Assembly: GCA_902769875.1 (NCBI GenBank)
Contig: CACXQV010000051.1
Location: 1 to 35,414, forward strand
From: an uncultured Bacteroidia bacterium
GTDB lineage: Bacteria > Bacteroidota > Bacteroidia > Bacteroidales > F082
DNA: 35,414 bases
Direction: 5' to 3'
Shown here piece by piece: positions 7,302-14,484 of the stretch (position 1 is its first letter; each line of letters starts with the position of its first letter). A model generated the notes under the pieces. That model was given only the letters and a program-made list of their open reading frames with translations. It searched no databases and had not been told where the DNA came from. Position numbers and translations under genes: made by a program.

Positions 7302-8606
7302 ATGAGTTCAAAAACGCCAAAACTAAAATTCATAGATTTGTTCGCGGGTATTGGAGGTATCAGAAAAGGGTTTGAAATGGCCTGTTATGATAGTGGAATC
7401 CAAGCTGAATGTGTGTTTACGTCAGAAATAAAACCGGCCGCCATAAAGGTTCTATTGCAAAACAATCCCAAAGACACTGTAAATGGGGATATATGCACAA
7501 TTGAATCGTCACAAATACCAGAATTTGATATTCTTCTTGCTGGTTTTCCTTGTCAAGCTTTTTCTTATGCGGGGAAACGTTTGGGGTTTATGGACACACG
7601 AGGTACGCTATTCTTTGAGGTTGAACGCATTTTGAAAGATCATAAGCCCAAAGGGTTCATATTAGAAAATGTGGAGGGATTGGTCAGCCACGATAAGACA
7701 GATAAAACCAAACCAATTGGCAGAACTTTGGAAACCATTTTACAACACCTTAAAGACATAGGATACAAAGTTGATTGGCGATTGCTTAATTCAAAAGATT
7801 TTGGGATAGCTCAAGACAGGAAACGTATTTACATTGTTGGATCATTAACGGACAGCATTTCGCTTGATGGTTTTGAAATCAAACATACAAAACTATATGA
7901 AGTATTGGAACAAGGATTGCCAACATCAAATTCTCCTTTTGTCAAGAATGTACTATCACATTTTGCCGTTGAACAACTTGCAGGAAAATCAATAAAAGAT
8001 AAAAGAGGCGGAGACAATAACATCCATTCGTGGGATTTGGAGTTGAAAGGAACCGTATCACAAGAACAAAAACATTTGTTAAACAAGCTTTTTAAAGAAC
8101 GAAGGAAAAAGCATTGGGCAATAGAAAACGGGATAGATTGGATGGACGGAATGGCACTATCCTTGAAACAAATCCAAACGTTTTTCGATTCTCCTGATTT
8201 GAAGGAAATATTGGAGGATCTTGTCATAAAGGGTTATTTAAAAAAAGAATACCCAAAACGCCTAACAACCGATTTATTCGGGAATACGTTTAGGCAGCAG
8301 GATCCCTCTCTTCCTGTAGGCTATAACATAGTTGCAGGAAAAATGAGTTATGAAGTGGCAAAAATTCTTGACCCCAATGATGTTGCGCCTACTTTGGTCG
8401 CAATGGATATGGAAAGGCTATATGTCATTGATGGCAGCGGATTAAGACCATTAACTTTACGTGAGGGATTGAGATTGTTTGGTTACCCTGAAGATTTTAA
8501 ATTTGACATTGACACCAAAGATGGTTATGACTTGCTGGGCAACACTGTTGCTGTTCCCGTAATAAAACAAGTTGCATTAAGATTACTGAATAAAATCAAT
8601 CAATAA
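7302..8606 (+). CDS. DNA (cytosine-5-)-methyltransferase of a type II R-M system
   Basis: 434 residues with the ordered m5C-methyltransferase motifs: SAM-binding motif I FIDLFAGIGGIRKGFE (10-25), motif IV GFPCQAFSYAG with catalytic Cys at about 84, motif VI ENVEGL (122-127), motif VIII QDRKRIYIVG (171-180), a variable target-recognition region (about 230-370), then motifs IX-X LTLREGLRLFGYPEDF and LLGNTVAVPVI. It methylates cytosine in the recognition site so that the cognate endonuclease does not cut host DNA. The endonuclease gene starts 8 bases after its stop. Base composition is clearly more AT-rich than MarC and the permease on either side, as expected for a transferred defence locus. 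Confidence 0.95.
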   Translation: MSSKTPKLKFIDLFAGIGGIRKGFEMACYDSGIQAECVFTSEIKPAAIKVLLQNNPKDTVNGDICTIESSQIPEFDILLAGFPCQAFSYAGKRLGFMDTRGTLFFEVERILKDHKPKGFILENVEGLVSHDKTDKTKPIGRTLETILQHLKDIGYKVDWRLLNSKDFGIAQDRKRIYIVGSLTDSISLDGFEIKHTKLYEVLEQGLPTSNSPFVKNVLSHFAVEQLAGKSIKDKRGGDNNIHSWDLELKGTVSQEQKHLLNKLFKERRKKHWAIENGIDWMDGMALSLKQIQTFFDSPDLKEILEDLVIKGYLKKEYPKRLTTDLFGNTFRQQDPSLPVGYNIVAGKMSYEVAKILDPNDVAPTLVAMDMERLYVIDGSGLRPLTLREGLRLFGYPEDFKFDIDTKDGYDLLGNTVAVPVIKQVALRLLNKINQ

Positions 8607-8614
8607 TAAACGCT

Positions 8615-9328
8615 ATGAAATTAACAGCTGATGAGATATTCAATTCATTAAAAAATGAGTTCCACTTCGAAAGCGCAACAGGAAGAATAACATTCAACCT
8701 GCGAGACTACTCAATCGTTGTCGAACAGAATAATGTTGTAGGCAACATCTTGGAGGAATGGCTCGCCAAATGGTTCAACAGCAATGGTTACGAAAATATA
8801 CATAACTTAAAACAGGATGCTCCCGATTTTTGGCTCAACCCAGACAACTTGGAATCCGAGTGGCTCGAAATCAAGTCGTTTACTGGAAGTCCTAATTTTG
8901 ACATTGCAAATTTCCGTTCTTACATCAATGAGATTATTGAAAAACCATATAAACTCCATTCAAAGTATTTACTTATCAAATATAAAGCAGAAAAAGGCAT
9001 TGTTACCATAGAAGACTTTTGGTTGAAGAATGTTTGGGAAATCAGTTGCCCTAGTAGTGGATGGCCTGTGAAAGTTCAGGTCAAGCGTGGAATTATTTAT
9101 AATTTGCGTCCGTCTATATGGTATTCAGACGACACCAGCTATCCATCATTTAAAAGTTTGGAGCATTTTCTTGCGGCAATAGAACAGACTATGTATCGTT
9201 ATCACGACACAAATGTCTTGGCAGAAACTTGGTTGGATAAAATGAAAAAGTCATACAAGAAACACTATGGAATTGAATTGGATATTCCAAGATGGTTCGA
9301 CATAAAAACTGAATATGGCATTGTGTAA
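8615..9328 (+). CDS. Type II restriction endonuclease, possibly NgoBV/NlaIV-like
   Basis: 237 residues directly following the methyltransferase. A PD-(D/E)XK core is visible: a helix with GNILEEWL (43-50), then APDFW with Asp at about 71, and EWLEIKSF with Glu 85 and Lys 87. The remainder, including the [11 protein letters not shown] and YLLIKY strands and a C-terminal basic helix [11 protein letters not shown], is consistent with a small monodomain enzyme. Size, gene order and partner type resemble R-M pairs of the NgoBV/NlaIV group (site GGNNCC), but that assignment comes from memory of the family and is not proven here. Its role is to cleave unmethylated incoming DNA. Confidence 0.8.
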   Translation: MKLTADEIFNSLKNEFHFESATGRITFNLRDYSIVVEQNNVVGNILEEWLAKWFNSNGYENIHNLKQDAPDFWLNPDNLESEWLEIKSFTGSPNFDIANFRSYINEIIEKPYKLHSKYLLIKYKAEKGIVTIEDFWLKNVWEISCPSSGWPVKVQVKRGIIYNLRPSIWYSDDTSYPSFKSLEHFLAAIEQTMYRYHDTNVLAETWLDKMKKSYKKHYGIELDIPRWFDIKTEYGIV

Positions 9329-9330
9329 CC

Positions 9331-9462
9331 ACTTTCCTCAACAAAAAGGAGTTTCGCAAATGGGTGACAGAAATCGCTTGGGAAACAGAGGTTTGGATTG
9401 CCGATAGCCCCGAACAGATGATTCACTTCAACGGATACAAGTTTCTCGAAATCAACCAATAA
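9331..9462 (+). pseudogene. Orphan C-terminal gene fragment after the R-M locus
   Basis: Directly after the endonuclease stop, in a different frame, 43 codons read as protein-like sequence ([18 protein letters not shown], then [20 protein letters not shown] and INQ stop). The frame is closed by a stop at 9310-9312 and has no usable start. It looks like the 3' remnant of a gene whose 5' part is gone, probably lost when the R-M genes arrived. The parent family is not recognised. Confidence 0.55.
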
Positions 9463-9483
9463 TGAACAAATAACAAATCAACT

Positions 9484-10662
9484 ATGCTAAACCTTTTCAC
9501 CGGCTCGGGCGTCGGGCCTACCGTTTTGTATTTGGCCGTTTCCATCTTTGTCGGCCTGCTTTTGGGCAAAATCAAGATTGCCAATGTGTCGTTGGGCATC
9601 ACTTGGGTGCTTTTTGTGGGCATCGCGCTGAGTGCCTTCGGCGTTTCGCTCAACCACGACATGCTTCACATCATCAAGGAGTTCGGCCTCATTCTTTTTG
9701 TAGTGGCCGTGGGCTTGCAGGTTGAGCCTGGATTCTTCCGCTCGTTCAAGAAAGGCGGCTTGGCCATAAACCTGATGGCCTTGGCCAATGTTGCGCTTGG
9801 CGTGGCGATTACGGTGGTCATCGCCAAAGTCGCAAACCAAGACCTTGCCGACATGGCAGGCGTTTACACGGGTGCCATCACCAACACGCCCGGACTTTCG
9901 GCGGCGCAGCAGGCCGTCAATGACTTGGGCATCGCGGGGGCCTCCGACCGTTTGGCTGCGGGCTATGCCGTGGCCTATCCTTTGGCCGTCGTTGGCATGA
10001 TTATGACCTGCATCTTGCTCCGTCCGCTCTGCCGCATCGACCTGAAAAAGGAGCCTGCCACTTTGGAAAGCCTTTCTTCCGTTGCCCCGTCGAACAACAA
10101 AAGTAAAGGCGGTTTCTTGCTGATTCCCATTTTCGTCATCATTGCGCTCGGTCTTATCATCGGTTCCATACCAATTCCTGTAGGGCTGAAGGCTCCTATC
10201 AAACTTGGGTTGGCCGGCGGACCTTTGGTTGTGGCCATCATTGGCGGTTGGTTGGGTGTCAAAAAAGGTTGGTTCAGCACGGAATTTACTGAAGGGCAAG
10301 GCGTTCATGCGCTCCGCGAGGTGGGCATCGCGCTATTCCTTGCCGGAGTGGGCTTGGGCGCAGGCGGCCAATTCGTTGAAACCGTACAAGAGCATTATAT
10401 TTGGGTCGTTTATGGTGTCATCATCACCATGGTGCCGCCTATCTTGGTCGCACTTTTCGGGCGTTTGGTGCTGAAAATGAACTATTACACGCTGATGGGC
10501 TTCATCGGCGGCTCGCACACCGACCCTCCTACTTTGGCTTTTGCCAACACCGTGGCCCCCGAAGGTTGCAAACTGCCCAACATGGGCTATGCAACGGTGT
10601 ATCCTTTGACCATGTTTTTGAGGATTTTCACGGCCCAGCTTTTGGTGCTGATGGCGGTGTAA
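9484..10662 (+). CDS. AspT/YidE-family permease lacking RCK domains
   Basis: 392 residues and about ten to eleven membrane segments. The N-terminal half has the AspT-YidE-YbjL duplication pattern (GLLLGKIKIANVSLG, then GLILFVVAVGLQVEPGFF, and TPGLSAAQQA). The C-terminal half repeats it (KLGLAGGPLVVAIIGGWLG, VGIALFLAGVGLGAGGQFV, GGSHTDPPTLAFANT). In typical members of about 550 residues two cytoplasmic RCK/TrkA-C domains separate the halves. Here only a roughly 30-residue hydrophilic linker (about 190-215) is present, so the RCK pair is absent. Family members are secondary antiporters such as aspartate:alanine; the substrate here is unknown. The sequence immediately after the stop forms an intrinsic terminator. 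Confidence 0.85.
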   Translation: MLNLFTGSGVGPTVLYLAVSIFVGLLLGKIKIANVSLGITWVLFVGIALSAFGVSLNHDMLHIIKEFGLILFVVAVGLQVEPGFFRSFKKGGLAINLMALANVALGVAITVVIAKVANQDLADMAGVYTGAITNTPGLSAAQQAVNDLGIAGASDRLAAGYAVAYPLAVVGMIMTCILLRPLCRIDLKKEPATLESLSSVAPSNNKSKGGFLLIPIFVIIALGLIIGSIPIPVGLKAPIKLGLAGGPLVVAIIGGWLGVKKGWFSTEFTEGQGVHALREVGIALFLAGVGLGAGGQFVETVQEHYIWVVYGVIITMVPPILVALFGRLVLKMNYYTLMGFIGGSHTDPPTLAFANTVAPEGCKLPNMGYATVYPLTMFLRIFTAQLLVLMAV

Positions 10663-10666
10663 AACA

Positions 10667-10697
10667 AAGAGGCTCCACTTGAAAGTGGAACCTTTTG
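10667..10697 (+). terminator. Intrinsic terminator after the YidE-like permease
   Basis: AAAGAGGCTCCACTT pairs with AAGTGGAACCTTTT around a short loop with one mismatch, and the right arm runs into TTTTGT. Its left arm and flank (AACAAAGAGGCTCCACTTG) are identical to those of the rnpB terminator 164 bases further on. Confidence 0.75.
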
Positions 10698-10720
10698 TAA
10701 TACCGTAGGACAACATATCA

Positions 10721-10748
10721 ATGTAGTTTTTTCAAGAAATAACTACAT
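10721..10748. repeat. Hairpin ATGTAGTT...AACTACAT
   Basis: Eight-base perfect arms with a 12-base T/A-rich loop, in the otherwise featureless AT-rich gap between the permease terminator and the rnpB terminator. Confidence 0.4.
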
Positions 10749-10830
10749 CATTAGGCAGGATTTTACAATATTTTTCCGTCCCATATCAACATAAAAAAAG
10801 GCGTTTTCCTGACACTGCAATCCAAAAACA

Positions 10831-10860
10831 AAGAGGCTCCACTTGGAAGCGGAGCCTCTT
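10831..10860 (-). terminator. Intrinsic terminator of rnpB
   Basis: Perfect 10-bp stem AAGAGGCTCC/GGAGCCTCTT followed on the minus strand by TTTGTTTTT, placed directly at the 3' end of the RNase P RNA. Confidence 0.8.
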
Positions 10861-10865
10861 GTAAA

Positions 10866-11252
10866 ACAGCGACCCAAGCGAATAAGCGGGATTCTGTTCC
10901 CCTTGCGGGGCGACCGTCATTTCTCTCGGCCTGCGGTCGCCCGCAGGCTCAAGCGCCCTACCCTGAGACGACGGACGAGCAGCCCGTTCAAGGCCCGAAA
11001 GCCTCATTGCCTCTATACTTGGACTTGCAGCCCATAAGGTTTGCCCCGGCGGAATGTCGCCACCCGCCGCGTGAGCCCTTACCTCACGTTTTCACCCTTA
11101 CCCTTGCGGGCGGTATATTTTTCTGTGGCACTGTCTGTTACACTCGCGTGTACCTTCCTGTTAAGAAGTATGGTGCTCTGTGCTGTCCCGACTTTCCTCG
11201 CGCCGGCTTTCCCGACCGGCTTTCCCGACCCGCGACAGTCTGCCTGAATCGC
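10866..11252 (-). ncRNA. rnpB: RNase P RNA (rnpB), bacterial type A
   Basis: On the minus strand the diagnostic RNase P blocks appear in order: GCGAGGAAAGTCGGGACAGC near the 5' side, CCGCAAGGGTAAGGGTGAAA, GTGAGGTAAGGGCTCACGCG, GGTGGCGACATTCC, GGGCAAACCTTATGGGC, and close to the 3' end GGGAACAGAATCCCGCTTAT. This is the catalytic RNA that trims 5' leaders from pre-tRNAs. Ends are placed from the TAnnTTTG promoter box on one side and the terminator on the other, so are good to about 10 bases. A perfect 13-bp tandem duplication (unit CGGCTTTCCCGAC on the plus strand) lies at 11204-11229, near the P3 helix. Confidence 0.95.
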
Positions 11253-11256
11253 GGCG

Positions 11257-11264
11257 CAAAAATA
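11257..11264 (-). promoter_or_regulatory. -7 promoter box of rnpB
   Basis: TATTTTTG on the minus strand immediately before the RNA start, overlapping nothing coding; a TTG about 16 bases upstream may act as the -33 element. Confidence 0.6.
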
Positions 11265-11273
11265 GGGAAAATT

Positions 11274-11810
11274 TCAATGCAATTCGTGTATCGGTGCAAA
11301 TACCGAACCCTTATGATAATTGCCGCCTGCAACGCCCACATCGATTTCCTTCTTATCGATGATGCTCAATTTCTTGACCAGTGTACTCGGGCCAGCCTCA
11401 GACATAAAGTCAAAGAGATTGACATACCCGCTCAACACGATGCTCCCTTCCGAATGACCCAAGCACTCGGCAACTTTGGTCTGGATCTTTTTCGGCAAGG
11501 TGATGATATAATCGCCGAAAAGGCTGTTATTCGACTTCGTGACAGTGTAGGTCTCGTTTTGGAAAAGCCATTCACCATTGTAAGCGACGCTGATTTTGTT
11601 GTCGTCCTCAAAAGTGAGAACAAGGTTTTGCGAGGTGTCAGCACGAATAATTCCGATAACGCCGCCCACTGCGGATTCCTCCCATTGCCAAGAGCCTTTC
11701 AGTTGCGGGACTTGCACGGTGAGGTCGATTTTCTTGCAAGAGGCAAAGCCCATGAACACCGCCAACAGCACCAGCAGCGTTCCGAATTTGTTATTTCTGT
11801 TTGTAAACAT
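11274..11810 (-). CDS. Small lipoprotein of unknown function
   Basis: 178 residues from MFTNRNNKFGTLLVLLAVFMGFASC. The hydrophobic segment ends in the lipobox-like FASC with Cys at about 25, so it should be a lipoprotein. The rest (for example LKGSWQWEESAVGG, NLVLTFEDDNKISV, NGEWLFQNETYTV) is beta-rich and resembles lipocalin-like small lipoproteins common in Bacteroidales, in which strands begin with G-x-W. No catalytic motif is seen. The ATG at 11810 is preferred over one 26 codons upstream because it sits directly before the signal peptide and behind a promoter box at 11856-11863. The stop is about 22 bases before the rnpB promoter. Confidence 0.75.
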   Translation of the reverse strand: MFTNRNNKFGTLLVLLAVFMGFASCKKIDLTVQVPQLKGSWQWEESAVGGVIGIIRADTSQNLVLTFEDDNKISVAYNGEWLFQNETYTVTKSNNSLFGDYIITLPKKIQTKVAECLGHSEGSIVLSGYVNLFDFMSEAGPSTLVKKLSIIDKKEIDVGVAGGNYHKGSVFAPIHELH

Positions 11811-11855
11811 AATGATTGGATTTTGAGGTTTATAACTTGTTTGAAACTTGTTCCG

Positions 11856-11863
11856 CAAAAGTA
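11856..11863 (-). promoter_or_regulatory. -7 promoter box of the small lipoprotein gene
   Basis: TACTTTTG on the minus strand, 46 bases before the lipoprotein ATG. Confidence 0.5.
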
Positions 11864-11937
11864 TAGAAAAAAATTGTCGTTTTGGCATGTCTATGAGCCA
11901 TTACAAACTTTTTCAAAATATGTGTATTGATTTTCAA

Positions 11938-12708
11938 TTAGTTATTGAGGTTTATTACAACTTTTTTTGGAAAAACAATTCCTACAAGCACAGCAAACTC
12001 GTGGTTTTCCGGCAAAATCCTCCAAAATCTCCGCCTCCGAAAACCCCATTTCACGGCAAAGCGAAAGCATCTCTTCCCCCATCCGCTCATTGATTTCGAA
12101 CCAAATCTGGCCCTGTCGCAAACGTAGGGCGGATTGCTCACCACCAAATCCACGGGCTTGCTGAAATAGTCGGATGTCGGATTCAAGACATCATCTTGCA
12201 CGAAAGTCACTTTGGCATCATTGCTTTCGGCATTCCCTATGGCGATTTGCAAAGCCGCTTCCGAAACATCAAAGGCTATGACTTCGGCGTTCTCGAAATG
12301 TTTTGCCAAGGCAATGGCGATGCAGCCCGAACCCGTTCCAATGTCCCAAATGCGTATGGGCTTTTCCTTGGGCATCGAAGCGCAAATCTTCTGCACCATT
12401 TCCTCCGTCTCGGGGCGCGGAATGAGCACCGACGGCGACACCTTTATTAATAGGTCGCCGAAACGCGCCATACCCGTCACATATTGCACCGGCTCACCTG
12501 CCAATAGCCGCTTGACGGCTTGCTCCAACTGAAAATGTTGGAATTCGTCAATACGCAATTCGGGGTTCATCAACTGCCGTTTCAAGTCAACGCCGAAAAG
12601 GTCTTCCAACAGAATGCGCATCAATTGCTCCGCCTCGCGCTGTGGGAATTTTTCGGCCAATGCCTCCATGAAGTGGCGTTTTGTTTTTTGCAGATTAAAT
12701 CCAATCAT
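11938..12708 (-). pseudogene. prmC: prmC, release-factor glutamine methyltransferase, broken by internal deletion
   Basis: The first roughly 197 residues are a good PrmC/HemK: helical N-terminal domain, EPVQYVTGMARF, LIPRPETEEMV, SAM motif WDIGTGSGCIAIALA and the catalytic NPPYV loop (VVSNPPYVCD). PrmC methylates the Gln of the GGQ motif in RF1 and RF2. Directly after NPPYVCD the frame continues as unrelated basic sequence (RARFGSKSMSGWGKR) to a stop at 11938. In the next frame, starting at 12115, the genuine C-terminus appears: QGQIWFEINERMGEEM, LCREMGFSEAEILEDFAGKPRV, ending at 11942. The usual segment of about 45-55 residues between NPPYV and the Q-I-W-F-E-I-N-E strand is missing and the frame is shifted. 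Either the gene is inactivated or there is an assembly or base-calling error near 12108-12118. Family identity is secure. Confidence 0.85.
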
Positions 12709-12712
12709 GGGG

Positions 12713-12720
12713 CAAAATTA
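12713..12720 (-). promoter_or_regulatory. -7 promoter box of prmC
   Basis: TAATTTTG on the minus strand, only five bases before the ATG at 12708. Transcription would start at or near the start codon, so the mRNA may be leaderless or the true start may be the Met 13 codons later (MEALAEKF). Confidence 0.45.
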
Positions 12721-12733
12721 GGCAAAAAATCAC

Positions 12734-12741
12734 TAATTTTG
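12734..12741 (+). promoter_or_regulatory. -7 promoter box of the EamA-yigZ operon
   Basis: TAATTTTG followed by CACGAATATT, divergent from the prmC box 14 bases away and identical over 20 bases to the marC promoter. Confidence 0.55.
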
Positions 12742-12803
12742 CACGAATATTTACAGACACATTGACTACGTCGAATCTTCGATTTCGATGCGTCCCTACA
12801 ACT

Positions 12804-13664
12804 ATGATATACTTGATTCTTGCGATATTATTCTCCACCGGCGTTTTCGTAGCCATGCGCCTCTTCGAGCGTTTCAAACTCGACAACCACCAAGCGCTGA
12901 TGTGGAACTATGTATTCGCCGCTGGCACGGGGTTCCTGCTTTGCCACAACTTCCCCACCCTGCCCCAACTCACCGCCGAGCCGTGGTTCGGACTCTCGCT
13001 CATCACGGGCTTTTGGTTCATTTTCACCTACTTGCTGATGACGGCCTCCACCCAACGCTCAGGCGTGACCGTCACTTCGCTGTCGAGCAAGCTCTCCGTG
13101 GTGTTGCCCACCTTGGCGGGCGTGATGTTGTTCAACGAGAGGCTGAATTTCATGGCGATTTTGGGCATCGTGTTGGCTTTGCTGGCCTTGGTTTTGGTGG
13201 TCGGAGGCAAGAAAGAGACTTCCAAGACCAACAAAACCAATTGGTTGCTTCCGATCCTCATCTTTTTCGGCACAGGCACGGGCGACATCCTCATGAAACT
13301 CACCGAGCAACAGAACCAAGCCGACGACATGAGTTTCATGATTGCCTTCATCTATTTCATCGCCTTGCTGTTTGGCATCCTCATCGTGGCCTACGACCTC
13401 TTACGAGGCCGCTCAAAATGGCAATGGAAAAGCGCCGTCGGAGGCATCGGGTTGGGCATTATCAACTATTTCTCCACATTCTGCGTCTATCACGCCATGC
13501 GCTGCTTCGACAACGTTGTGCTGTTCCCTGTATATAATATAGGTGTGGTCAGCTGCACCGCCCTTGCCGGATGGCTTCTCTTCAAGGAAAAACTGACGTG
13601 GAAGAACTATCTCGGCTTGGCCATCGCCATCATTGCCGTCATCCTAATCACTTCGAAGCCATGA
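12804..13664 (+). CDS. EamA/DMT-family membrane transporter
   Basis: 286 residues from MIYLILAILFSTGVFVAM with ten membrane segments in two EamA halves. Marks include the conserved end of the first half SKLSVVLPTLAGVMLFNERLNF and its repeat in the second half, VVLFPVYNIGVVSCTALAGWLLFKEKLTWKNYLGLAIAIIAVILI. Drug/metabolite transporters of this type export small metabolites or take up nucleotide sugars; the substrate is not predictable. A TTG codon 14 codons upstream is open but ATG 12804 starts right at the first helix. Its stop overlaps the yigZ start (ATGA), so the two are translationally coupled. Confidence 0.88.
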   Translation: MIYLILAILFSTGVFVAMRLFERFKLDNHQALMWNYVFAAGTGFLLCHNFPTLPQLTAEPWFGLSLITGFWFIFTYLLMTASTQRSGVTVTSLSSKLSVVLPTLAGVMLFNERLNFMAILGIVLALLALVLVVGGKKETSKTNKTNWLLPILIFFGTGTGDILMKLTEQQNQADDMSFMIAFIYFIALLFGILIVAYDLLRGRSKWQWKSAVGGIGLGIINYFSTFCVYHAMRCFDNVVLFPVYNIGVVSCTALAGWLLFKEKLTWKNYLGLAIAIIAVILITSKP

Positions 13665-14272
13665 ACGAAGACACCTATAATATGCTTGCCACGACCGGCG
13701 ATGGCCTTTATAAGGAAAAAGGCAGCAAGTTCATCGCCGAGACCTTTGTCGTGATGAACGAAGACGAGGCCAAGGCAGCGGTCGCCTCTGTCAAGAAGAA
13801 ATATTTCGATGCGCGACACCATTGCTATGCCTACATAATTGGGCCCGACAAGAAAACCTTCCGCTCCAGCGACGACGGCGAACCCTCGGGCACGGCGGGC
13901 AAACCCATCCTCAACCAGATCCTGTCGAAGGACGTCACCAACGTTTGCGTGGTCGTGACGAGGTATTTCGGAGGCATCAAATTGGGCACTTCGGGGCTCA
14001 TCAACGCCTACAAGACAGCGGCTCGCGAAGCCCTTGACAATGCCCAAGTTGTAGAAAAAACCATAAACGAAATTTACAGTTTGGAATTTGAGTACCCTCT
14101 GATGAATGAGGTGATGCGCGTCATGAAAGAGGAAAATCTGGAGCAACAAAATCCCCGCTTCGAGATGGACTGCTATTTGGAGTTTTCAACAAGGAAAAAT
14201 TCCGCTTCAAGAATTTCGGAAAAATTCCGCAATTTGTTCGGGGTAAAAATAACGCACATTAAAACATTGTAA
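13661..14272 (+). CDS. yigZ: YigZ family protein (IMPACT N-terminal plus DUF1949)
   Basis: 203 residues. The N-terminal UPF0029/IMPACT domain is clear: GSKFIAETF, ARHHCYAYIIG, FRSSDDGEPSGTAGKPIL at about 67-84, VVVTRYFGGIKLGTSGLINAYKTAA at about 97-121. A C-terminal ferredoxin-like DUF1949 domain follows (IYSLEFEYPLMNEVMRVMKEE). YigZ is linked to translation or stress by fusion and distant homology, but has no settled reaction. The start ATG overlaps the EamA stop by four bases. The roughly 210-base gap after it holds only the dnaA promoter region. Confidence 0.9.
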   Translation: MNEDTYNMLATTGDGLYKEKGSKFIAETFVVMNEDEAKAAVASVKKKYFDARHHCYAYIIGPDKKTFRSSDDGEPSGTAGKPILNQILSKDVTNVCVVVTRYFGGIKLGTSGLINAYKTAAREALDNAQVVEKTINEIYSLEFEYPLMNEVMRVMKEENLEQQNPRFEMDCYLEFSTRKNSASRISEKFRNLFGVKITHIKTL

Positions 14273-14384
14273 TACAAAACATTACTGATTCATTAAGTTT
14301 TCAAAAACCGAAAACCTCGTAATTTCAGAAAAAGAAATTTGAAAAACAATAGGTTTTTGACTTTTTTATGAACAATTAATCGTA

Positions 14385-14392
14385 TATCTTTG
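14385..14392 (+). promoter_or_regulatory. Probable dnaA promoter -7 box
   Basis: TATCTTTG, with TTTTTG at 14354-14359 as a candidate -33 element about 25 bases upstream, slightly longer than the usual spacing. The leader is about 85 bases. No TTATNCACA-type DnaA box was found between 14273 and 14484. Confidence 0.55.
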
Positions 14393-14484
14393 CAAGGTCA
14401 AAACAAGCCCGGAAACGGGTTTCGAGACCCCTCAATTCAACGCCGTAAAAAGGTTGAACAACAATAAAATACTAAGGATTTCTG

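Noticed and set aside
11007-11930. Plus-strand 307-codon open frame
   Set aside because: It crosses rnpB and the antisense of the lipoprotein gene. The RNA and the lipoprotein are far better supported.
14273-14484. Replication origin next to dnaA
   Set aside because: No cluster of TTATNCACA-type boxes or DUE-like array was seen, and dnaN is not adjacent.
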